This document shows, piece after piece, positions 1-5,093 of a DNA stretch of 5,093 nucleotides; within the stretch, counting starts at the first letter, position 1; every line of letters begins with the position of its first letter. The notes below the pieces were generated by a model, which saw nothing but the letters and a program-made list of their open reading frames with translations, searched no databases and had not been told where the DNA came from. The position numbers and the translations under genes are program-made. The stretch covers positions 1 to 5,093 of the forward strand of contig JAHFFL010000098.1 in assembly GCA_023247955.1 (NCBI GenBank), read 5' to 3'. Source of the stretch: Candidatus Omnitrophota bacterium (GTDB taxonomy: Bacteria; Omnitrophota; Gorgyraeia; 2-02-FULL-51-18).

Positions 1-3000
1 GATCAGAAATCGCGGGTCGCCGGTTTTTCGGTACAGCATTTTCAAAAACCACCTCTTCTTGGAGCTCCCACACTCCGCTGGACTTCACCAAATGGGCAGT
101 GAAAGCATGGAATGCGGTCGTCCCCGAAATCCGGATCAAATAATTCATCACAAGCATCCCGTTTTGCGTATTCGGTCTGCGCCCGGCGGCAACCTCTTTA
201 TCCACAGGGTCCAAATTCAGCTCTGTGGATTTTCCGTACTGATCCACCACGTAAAATTTCGACGGGACCGGCATTTTCTTCCTGTTCGCCAAATAGCCGA
301 TAAAGAAACCGACAAGGTTCCCGGTCCCCAAAGCCACGAGAACTTGGGTGGTTGGGGACAATTCGCGCAGCTTCAATACAAAAGGAAAAAGAGGCGCGGC
401 AAAATGAAACGGCCAGGCCTGAATGAAAAAATGCCGCACCACATGGAGACGCAACGGCCAGCGCAAGCCGTCTTTCAATTTTTTTAAAAGAGGAGGCCAG
501 GCAAATTCATCGGCGCGTGAGGAAGGTTTTTCGGTCGGGATCCAGCGATGGATCGCGGCCAGAAGCGCCAGATAAGCCGGGATGCAAGCCACGGAAATCA
601 GGGTGACCACGGCCCACCGCCACGGCCACGCAACGGCATGTGTGTGCATCGATCCATACGCTCTATCCATGACGAAACCGACGAGAGGGCCCAACAGCGC
701 CGATACCCAGATCAGTTGATGTTTGTCCACGCGGAAATGCGTAAAATACTGCCCGGCGAAGTCCGTAATCGCCCATGAAGCGATGCTCGTCGCAACCACA
801 TACACAAGTCCCACTTTCCAAAAATAAACGCTCGCGCACAAAGCCACACTCGCCATAAAAATCACGGCCGGGCCCGCCACCATGCGCCGCCGCACGCTCC
901 ATCCCGTAAAATCCCACTCGGGAGTCTCCGGACGTCCGGCCAACCACCGCCCCAAATCCGGCCGCCTGTTTTCAGCCAACTTCATCTCTGTGGCTTTTCT
1001 CGTTCCTATCTCATTCTTGCTCGCCGCCCGCCGGGCGCCCTTGGGAATATCCGCGTTTTCATGCAAGGTCTTTTTTAAATATCTCAAGGCCTGATCACGC
1101 AATATTTCAATTTCCCCCCAACTGAGTTTTCTGCCTTCGGGCAAGTAACCGGCTCGCGCCAAATCCCTGGAAACCGCCTCAACTTGGCTGCACGGCTCCG
1201 TGCGGCGATAATAGGCCTCTAAAGTCACCCGAAGATTCACCGGAAACGCGGCCATGCGCTGGTCCGTTATTTCTTTCCATTTGCATCCCACGGCCCTGGC
1301 GACAAGAAAATACGCGAGTGACTTCTCCAGCTCCGGATTTTTTATCCGTCTCTTGAACAAACCGCCTTCGGATAACCTGGATTCCTTCAGAATAACCCCT
1401 ATCGTGATTTTCCTATCCGTCGGTTCCAAATCAAGCCGCGCGAGAGTTTGCATCAGCCGCATGTCCCACCGGTTAAACACCGCCGCCTTTTTCAAAAAAG
1501 CGTCGAGACGCGGATTTTGTCTTCTTCTCCGGGAAACATAGGACTCCTCCATATTCAGCTCCACCGCCAACACTCTGTTTCTCACCGGAAGATTTTTGGC
1601 CAGCATGCCGACCGCTGCGCGCTTGATTTTCAGGTCCGATTCCTCGCTGAGGCCAAACGCCCACACCGCGTCTCTTACATCCCGCCGAGGACTCTTTGGG
1701 CCGGTAAGTTTTTGATAATACCTGGGCGAGACCCTTGAGCGGGCTCTAAGCATCTCATTGGTGACCAGTGTCTCCCCTTCTCTCGCATAAGCCGCAAGAG
1801 CGTTCAAGATTCTTTGCGGTGGATCCAGCGGCAAAACCAGATCCACGGCCAAACGGGTCGCGGGGTCCCGTTTGGCGCGGGACAGGGCAGGGACGCCCAT
1901 CCCAAGCTCCTTGGCCAAATCTGTTTGAGAAGGATTGGCAATACCTCTTTCTCGTAATGCGTTTCCCGCCAGTATTATTTTCTCGAAAGGGACCGCGGGA
2001 GGATCGGGTAAAACGGTTTTTTTTCTCGGGAATGGGATATCCTCTTCGGGAAATTTAAAATCCACCCACGCGGCATTTTCCATCACATGCTGCCGGTAAT
2101 CCTCTTCGGACGTCGCCCAGCCGTAGGGTTGTAAATGGATGGGGACAACGGGGCAAATCATCGTCAACGCTTCAACAATAAGACGGTTGCGTATCTCCCG
2201 CTCGACGTAAGTATTCAGAGGCACACCCATAAGGACATTCCACGCCTTCATCGCCTCAACCGCGATCATGCAAGCGCTGCTGATCAAATCAAGTTCATAA
2301 ATACGGGATGCCGGGCGCAGTTCCCTGACGATTCTGTTCACCAACCGGGTAATCGTTTCGGGCCCTGCAGAATTCCCATTTCTCGCCGTGTCGGCATACC
2401 ACCGACCAACACCTTCGAGCGGAATATCGGCTTCCCGGCGTCTCTCCTTCCGGACCACCGGCCGATCAAACGCCTTCCGCACTTCTTTCTCAAGCCATTG
2501 GGGATCCAAACGTCCGTCTTCCGCATATTTTTCTTTCAGTAATTGGATAACAGACTCCAGAAGATGCTGAGGCAGTGTCCTTCTTTTTTGCTTTTCCAAC
2601 TGTTGCAACACGGTATCCAAACCGGCTTTGCTCAAACTCACGCCCACCTGGTCCAAGAGAAGCCGCAACAACTTTTCTCCTTGTTTCGAGTCGCTCAAAA
2701 TTCGAACTCGCCGTCTGAGCGCAGGCGCACTGTATCGCTGAAACGGTTTCCCGAATGATTTTCTTAAGAGAGCTTTCAAACGGTTGAACACCGGTTTATT
2801 CCCAGCACGAGGCGTCTTTTTCAGTTCCTCAAAAACCAAAGCCATTCTTCTAGAAGACAACCCCTTCCTACCCCGTTCTTCACGTTCTATCTTGATAAGC
2901 GACGTATCCAAACCCGGGATACGGCGAATCGGGATTTTAAAATACTCAAGCGCCGACCGCAACAGAGCACCTTTTTCTCCCTTCCGAAATAATCGCCTGG

Positions 3001-5093
3001 CCTTTTTCAGAAAATCCCGGTCTTCTCCCAGGGTAGTCCGGAAGTCGGTCCGCAAATCTGACAGCTCCACCGCATTCCGCGCGCCGGAATGAGCGGTATA
3101 TCTCCGCAATTCGCTTCTGTGCTGACCGAGTGTCATTCCATCGTGTTCGAGTGCGCCGTAATCTTCGCCCAATAAAGAACCGGCTCTTATAAAAGCCTCG
3201 ATTAACGCGTAGGCGTCGGCAAATTCTCCCGAGGTTGTCAATCTGAGAAACGCTACACGCAGCTGCGGCGCATAAACTTCGTTTAGAAAAACGTGGAGTT
3301 TTGAAAAAACAAATTCCAGGGCGACTTTGACGCTTTTTTCGGTTTCCTTGGCGGATCGCTCAAGATGAAAATGTTCGGCTAGCCCTGTACACTCCTCAAG
3401 TTCTCGCACCGCCTGCCCAAAAGAGCCCGTGACAAGCAGAAGCGCAGAAAACTGGGCGTGAGCAAGCAGCGCACAAAACCTGCCCTGCACGAGGACAAAA
3501 ACGTCATCTAAAACTCTCCTGCAAGCATCAAGTCTTCCCTTTTTCAAAAATTCCTCAGCGATACTCAAACGCCTGAAGAGGGTCCTAGAAAGGAGAATAT
3601 AAAATGGGTTCGGGATTCTAAGGTCTTCTAATTTGGAAACCGGTTTTTCTTTCCTTGATAGCCAGTAGCCGATACTGTGCTGCGTCAGGTGGCGCAGACC
3701 AAGCTCCGGACGATCTATGAGACACCACGCCAGACGAATCCTGGCTTGGATATTTCCAGAAAACATAGGACGCAGCGTCCTGCCACTGTCGGGGCTTAAA
3801 AGATCGATCGCTTCACTGTCCTTTCCGGTAATCTGATAAAAATAAACCAGATTGATCAGGGCTGTTTGGGTGTTCAACCGGCGGAGTATTCCTACGGCTT
3901 CAGCGAACCTTTCTTCGTTTTCCACTCTTCTCCGGATTTCGCCCGGCGTTTTTTTGCTCAAACTCGTCTCGGCGAGAAATATTCCAAAAGCATAGCTGAT
4001 TTTGGGATCGAACTTGGCCAATATTCCGGAAAGCCAGTTTTGACGCAGGTTTTGGGCTTGCGATCGAAGCCGCGGAATCATATCCGCGGCAGTCCTAAAC
4101 TCACCGATGACTGTCTCGACGTCCGCTTGCCCGGCGCTGCCTACCCAACGGTATCGGCCAACTTCTCCAAGCCCAAAATGCGCGATCATCGCATAGACAC
4201 CGTCATCCATAGCCAGAACCTGTTCATACTCTTCGTTGGCCTCGCGAAAAGAAGCTTCGGATTCTTTCAAATTGCCGCTCTTAGAAAAAACGATTCCCTG
4301 CTCAGTCGCCTTTTTTGCCTCCATGATGTGAGACCAGCAAAACTGCCTTTTTGAGCGTTCGTCATGAAATCTTAGGGTTTCCTCACCCGTTTCCGACCCA
4401 GCGGAATTTCCGGATGCCTCCCGTACGCCCGCTTGTCTTTCCTCGCTGGGAATTCCTGCGCGGCCCGCCAACCACCGCCCCAAATCCGGCCGCCGCGTGG
4501 CTGCCCGCGCGCCGAGAACAGGAGAGAACGAAAAATGAGCGCCCCCATAATGGGCTTGTCTGTAAGAGCTGACTTTGACGCCAAGAGTCGGGAAAAATGT
4601 TTGAAATGGACTCCATAGCGTATAAACGATTTGGGCCACGTACCGGGGATCCATTCGTTGAAAGGTGCTATCGCGCAGTTCTTTCAGCGTCAAATCAAAA
4701 CCGTTCAAATCCTCCTCAAGTTTTAAAACCCGATGAGCAAGGCCAAGCATAAGAATGGGGTCAGGGAAAATTCTCAGCGGCACCTCATCGCGAATACGCC
4801 TCGCCAGATGAAACGGTTTTCGGAGCGCGATGCCCCAAGGCGCGTAAAACGGCTCCCAGTTCTCCCTCACCAAAACCCTGGCCATCAAATCCTCCGCAAC
4901 TGGGATACCGCTAAACGCGCCCTCCCGGCCTTCCGAGCCAAGCAGAAAATCGGGAATAGACTCAAATGGGGAATAACTCTCATCGTGAAGTGTGGCCCCG
5001 CGTTCAGTGGCAACCGCGGCAATAATAAAATTGACCGGGTCCGTCATGACGCGGTACGACCAAAGCAGAGCGGCCTCGAGCGCGGCGGCATGC
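1..5093 (-). CDS. Partial giant multidomain protein with sigma-70-like block and membrane module (open at both ends)
   Basis: One minus-strand frame is open across the whole window: codons run from 5092-5090 to 4-2 and give 1697 residues with no TAA, TAG or TGA. Chance cannot explain such a run at roughly balanced base composition, and the translation has recognisable domain patterns throughout, so I take it as real coding sequence. Order of parts: unrecognised N-side domain (1-199), motif RRPDLGRWLAGR (200-211), TPR-like helices (about 249-645), basic helical region (646-895), sigma-70 region 2-like block (911-990), four HTH-like units (1053-1255), second motif copy (1376-1387), five or six hydrophobic segments (1404-1602), soluble tail. 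The true start and stop lie outside. No internal Met has a convincing ribosome binding site at normal spacing. It far exceeds the size of any ordinary sigma factor. The coding call is very secure; the overall function is unknown. A transcription regulator anchored in the membrane is one inference, structural reuse of the folds another. Confidence 0.95.
2..274 (-). other. Soluble tail at window edge (residues 1607-1697), continues outside
   Basis: The segment after the membrane module is polar, with a possible beta-rich start (SKFYVVDQYGKSTELNLD, 1611-1628), then GRRPNTQNGMLVMNYLIRIS (1637-1656) and a helix with His and Phe (TTAFHAFTAHLVKSSGVWEL, 1658-1677). The window ends in PKNRRPAISD, whose Asn-Arg-Arg-Pro matches the beginning of the repeated motif at 1375-1378. 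No family is recognised, and the chain is still open at the last codon (4-2). Confidence 0.5.
275..931 (-). other. Membrane module with five or six hydrophobic segments (residues 1388-1606)
   Basis: After the second motif copy comes a Trp/Arg-rich stretch (WDFTGWSVRRR, 1393-1403), then hydrophobic segments at about 1404-1424, 1427-1446, 1459-1475, 1493-1515, 1555-1573 (weaker, Pro- and Phe-rich) and 1583-1602. Loops contain His and Trp (FTHFRVDKHQ at 1450-1459; SMHTHAVAWPWRW at 1481-1493). Arg1401-1403 before the first segment and Arg-Lys-Lys (1604-1606) after the last suggest, by the positive-inside rule, that both ends face the cytoplasm, which requires an even number of crossings. I do not recognise a transporter or enzyme family. 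It may simply anchor the giant chain. The Gly-rich last segment (GTGNLVGFFIG) could pack tightly against a partner helix. Confidence 0.7.
932..967 (-). repeat. Motif RRPDLGRWLAGR, copy 2 (residues 1376-1387)
   Basis: This is an identical 12-residue copy of the motif at 200-211, exactly 1176 codons downstream in the same frame. It ends the helical linker after the HTH-like units. It is followed by PETPEWDFTGWSVRRR, an Arg/Trp-rich juxtamembrane stretch, and then the first hydrophobic segment. Its context therefore differs from copy 1, which runs into a polar linker. The motif probably sits at the boundary between modules that have been shuffled or duplicated within the giant gene. Confidence 0.9.
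939..966 (+). repeat. 28-bp exact direct repeat, copy 2
   Basis: This is the second copy of the direct repeat at 4467-4494. The offset is 3528 bases, a multiple of three, so both copies encode the same peptide. Unequal recombination between them would remove 1176 codons in frame, including the TPR-like and sigma-like blocks. Confidence 0.95.
968..1312 (-). other. Helical linker after the HTH-like units (residues 1261-1375)
   Basis: No family is recognised. The segment holds amphipathic helices (VNLRVTLEAYYRR at 1285-1297, QVEAVSRDLARAGYLPEGRK at 1303-1322, WGEIEILRDQALRYLKKTLH at 1325-1344) and then a polar, basic stretch (1350-1375) leading into the second RRPDLGRWLAGR copy. The helix pair at 1303-1340 could be a fifth, more diverged HTH-like unit. 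Met1370 stands just before the motif, but the nearest AGGA is about 18 bases upstream, too far for an ordinary ribosome binding site. Confidence 0.45.
1328..1417 (-). other. HTH-like unit 4 (residues 1226-1255)
   Basis: DRKITIGVILKESRLSEGGL (1226-1245) followed by FKRRIKNPEL (1246-1255) repeats the ending of unit 3 (basic residues, then Asn-Pro-x-Leu) 59-60 residues later. The first helix, Ser-Arg-Leu turn and basic tail fit the same pattern. It ends in a hydrophobic helix (SLAYFLVARAV, 1258-1268), as unit 3 ends in FLKKAAVF. Confidence 0.5.
1508..1591 (-). other. HTH-like unit 3 (residues 1168-1195)
   Basis: LPVRNRVLAVELNMEESYVS (1168-1187) followed by RRRRQNP shows an HTH rhythm with a strongly basic end. 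Val1177-Glu-Leu-Asn-Met1181 parallels Lys-Glu-Leu-Gly-Met of unit 1, and the Ser-Arg ending and Asn-Pro recur. It lies 60 residues after unit 2. Sigma factors carry no such third unit here, so this looks like an internal duplication. Confidence 0.55.
1688..1771 (-). other. HTH-like unit 2, possible sigma region 4 (residues 1108-1135)
   Basis: TLVTNEMLRARSRVSPRYYQ (1108-1127) follows RILNALAAYAREGE (1094-1107). The spacing recalls sigma region 4, where an RVLxxR helix precedes TLEEVGKQFDVTRERIRQI. Glu1113, Leu1115, Val1121, Ser1122 and Leu1129 fall at corresponding positions. Few residues are identical, so it may equally be a diverged copy of unit 1. Region 4 contacts the -35 element and the beta flap in true sigma factors. 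Confidence 0.45.
1853..1936 (-). other. HTH-like unit 1, sigma region 3-like (residues 1053-1080)
   Basis: NPSQTDLAKELGMGVPALSR (1053-1072) has the shape of a helix-turn-helix: Leu1059-Ala1060 in the first helix, Gly1064-Met1065 in the turn, then a second helix ending in basic residues. It resembles sigma-70 region 3 (PTPEELAERMLM in RpoD, from memory) and is followed by LAVDLVLPLD (1081-1090), which resembles the conserved stretch after that region. Its place after the PIHL motif fits the sigma order. Confidence 0.6.
1973..2122 (-). other. Acidic/proline linker between sigma-like blocks (residues 991-1040)
   Basis: This segment is rich in Glu, Asp, Pro and aromatic residues (GWATSEEDY at 991-999, FKFPEEDIPFPRKK at 1012-1025, LPDPPAVPFEK at 1028-1038). 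It separates the PIHL motif of the region 2/3 boundary from the first HTH-like unit, where sigma factors carry a variable connector. It contains an A8 tract in the sense strand (positions 2017-2024). Confidence 0.5.
2123..2362 (-). other. Sigma-70 region 2 and start of region 3 (residues 911-990)
   Basis: The stretch D935-L-I to V963 aligns without a gap to the RpoD pattern DLIQEGxxGLxxAxxxFxxxxGxxFSTYA (from memory). Matches are Asp935-Leu-Ile, Ala947, aromatic Trp951 for Phe, Gly956, Leu959 for Phe, and Thr961-Tyr962. It continues with Ile967-Arg968 at the spacing of the RpoD IRQAI segment. After a one-residue shift, VVPIHL (982-987) matches the RIPVHM sequence that opens region 3. Upstream, RLVNRI (916-921) fits region 2.1. 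Region 2 binds the beta-prime clamp of RNA polymerase and reads and melts the -10 element. The two Trp residues used for melting in RpoD are Arg965 and Glu966 here; group 3 sigma factors such as FliA also lack them. Homology is well supported. Whether it acts as a sigma factor within this giant chain is unknown. Confidence 0.78.
2408..3157 (-). other. Basic helical region, unrecognised (residues 646-895)
   Basis: No family is recognised. From about residue 690 the sequence is strongly basic and alternates amphipathic helices with short turns: KKARRLFRKGEKGALLRSAL (696-715), FNRLKALLRKSFGKPFQRYS (769-788), LLRLLLDQVGVSLSKAGLDT (808-827) and LLESVIQLLKEKYAEDGRLD (844-863). Several units share a pattern of a hydrophobic helix, a Gly or Pro turn and a second basic helix, which could be degenerate HTH-like repeats that bind nucleic acid. 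This lies directly before the sigma-70-like block, where a sigma factor would carry its region 1 or non-conserved part. DNA or RNA binding is inferred from charge alone. Confidence 0.4.
3158..4348 (-). other. TPR-like alpha-helical region (residues 249-645)
   Basis: The clearest unit is at about 259-292, where Gly266, Phe269, the Ser-Gly-Asn turn at 272-274, Ala280, Phe282 and Ala285 fall near the tetratricopeptide consensus positions. Helical pairs with the same rhythm follow: 396-431 (FAEAVGILRR, then LVYFYQITGKDSEAIDLL), 512-536 (AEEFLKKGRLDACRRVLDDV) and 541-571 (LLVTGSFGQAVRELEECTGL), each with a small-residue turn followed by an xxAxxxL helix. TPR solenoids normally bind other proteins or peptides. 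Only the first unit fits the consensus well, so the rest could belong to another helical solenoid class. A scaffold role beside the sigma-like block is an inference. Confidence 0.6.
4349..4459 (-). other. Hydrophilic linker (residues 212-248)
   Basis: This short segment is rich in Glu, Gly, Ser, Ala and Arg (for example GIPSEERQAGVREASGNSAG at 213-232) and almost free of large hydrophobic residues until Leu240. It looks like a flexible tether joining the first RRPDLGRWLAGR copy to the helical TPR-like region. Confidence 0.6.
4460..4495 (-). repeat. Motif RRPDLGRWLAGR, copy 1 (residues 200-211)
   Basis: This 12-residue motif recurs without change at residues 1376-1387 of the same frame. Here it follows the aromatic N-side domain and precedes a hydrophilic linker rich in Glu, Gly, Ser and Ala (212-248) that leads into the TPR-like region. 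Four of the twelve codons differ from copy 2 (first Arg, and the final Ala, Gly and Arg), all synonymously, which points to selection on the peptide. The motif is amphipathic, with Leu, Trp and Leu on one face and Arg on the other. A docking segment or a membrane-surface helix are both possible. Confidence 0.9.
4467..4494 (+). repeat. 28-bp exact direct repeat, copy 1
   Basis: The 28 bases from 4467 to 4494 are identical to 939-966 in the same orientation. They form the core of the codons for RRPDLGRWLAGR on the minus strand. Identity stops at once on both sides, apart from scattered matches at synonymous positions. Confidence 0.95.
4496..5092 (-). other. Unrecognised N-side domain (residues 1-199 of the window)
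   Basis: This part of the giant protein matches no family I recognise. It is mixed in character and rich in aromatic residues, with stretches such as ENWEPFYAPWG (77-87) and YTLWSPFQTFFPTLG (157-171), then YGGAHFSFSP (182-191) shortly before the first copy of the 12-residue repeat. It has no clear transmembrane segment, no Cys cluster and no obvious nucleotide-binding loop. The first residues (AALEAALLWSYRVMTDPVNFIIAAVATERG, in two halves around Met16) look like amphipathic helices that continue a domain starting outside the window. The pattern suggests a folded globular domain rather than a linker. Met16 and Met70 exist, but nothing marks either as a start. Confidence 0.5.

Noticed and set aside
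59..487. Plus-strand ORF of 142 residues
   Set aside because: It is antisense to the membrane module and tail; its low-complexity, His/Arg/Gln-rich translation looks like a complement of hydrophobic coding sequence.
663..947. Minus-strand ORF of 94 residues in a different frame
   Set aside because: It overlaps the membrane module, is Gly/Arg-rich without helix or strand pattern, and is explained as a shadow of the long frame.
983..985. Met1370 as a separate start giving an independent membrane protein
   Set aside because: The nearest AGGA is about 18 bases upstream, the upstream frame is open with clear domains, and no stop separates them.
3866..4354. Plus-strand ORF of 162 residues, the longest complete ORF with both a start and a stop
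   Set aside because: It lies antisense to the TPR-like part of the continuous frame, has no recognisable domain, and is composed like a shadow frame.
939..4494. The 28-bp repeat as attachment sites or ends of a mobile element
   Set aside because: The segment between the copies is continuous coding sequence in frame with both sides, with no transposase or integrase; the synonymous differences at the edges fit a conserved peptide motif better.
1..5093. Ends look like restriction sites (GATC at the start, GCATGC at the end), suggesting a cloned fragment
   Set aside because: An internal GCATGC at 1603-1608 is uncut, and the ends may simply be chance or window placement.
1..5093. tRNA, rRNA, CRISPR, riboswitch or terminator in the window
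   Set aside because: No repeat-spacer pattern, cloverleaf, hairpin with T-run or intergenic gap was found; every base belongs to the long frame.

Overview
The whole 5093-base window lies inside one open reading frame on the minus strand. Reading from position 5092 down to position 2, I translated 1697 consecutive sense codons and met no stop. The gene enters and leaves the window open, so neither its start nor its stop is here. Residue numbers below count from this window's first minus-strand codon (5092-5090 = residue 1), not from the true N-terminus. No tRNA, rRNA, CRISPR array, insertion sequence, promoter or terminator could be supported, and there is no intergenic DNA.

Layout of the polypeptide, N to C (high to low coordinates): (1) an unrecognised, aromatic-rich globular segment, residues 1-199; (2) the 12-residue motif RRPDLGRWLAGR, residues 200-211; (3) a short Glu/Gly/Ser/Ala-rich linker; (4) a TPR-like alpha-helical region, about 249-645; (5) a very basic helical region, about 646-895; (6) a stretch that aligns with sigma-70 region 2 and the start of region 3, about 911-990; (7) a Pro/charged linker followed by four helix-turn-helix-like units spaced 56-60 residues apart, about 1053-1255, of which the first two resemble sigma regions 3 and 4; (8) a helical linker; (9) a second exact copy of RRPDLGRWLAGR, residues 1376-1387; (10) a membrane module with five or six hydrophobic segments, about 1404-1602; (11) a soluble segment running off the window.

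The organism cannot be named from this sequence. The window suggests a bacterium, because of the sigma-70-like domain and because more than 5 kb is coding with no intron signal. A very long multidomain ORF joining TPR-like, regulatory and membrane parts recalls the giant proteins reported from Omnitrophota (former OP3), but that is a tentative inference.

A working picture, all inferred: a giant, probably membrane-anchored protein carries a sigma-factor-like DNA/RNA-polymerase-binding block between a TPR-like protein-interaction scaffold and a transmembrane module. It could be a membrane-tethered transcription regulator, or the sigma/HTH folds could have been reused as structural modules. The repeated motif RRPDLGRWLAGR, encoded by a 28-bp exact DNA repeat in the same frame, probably marks module boundaries.
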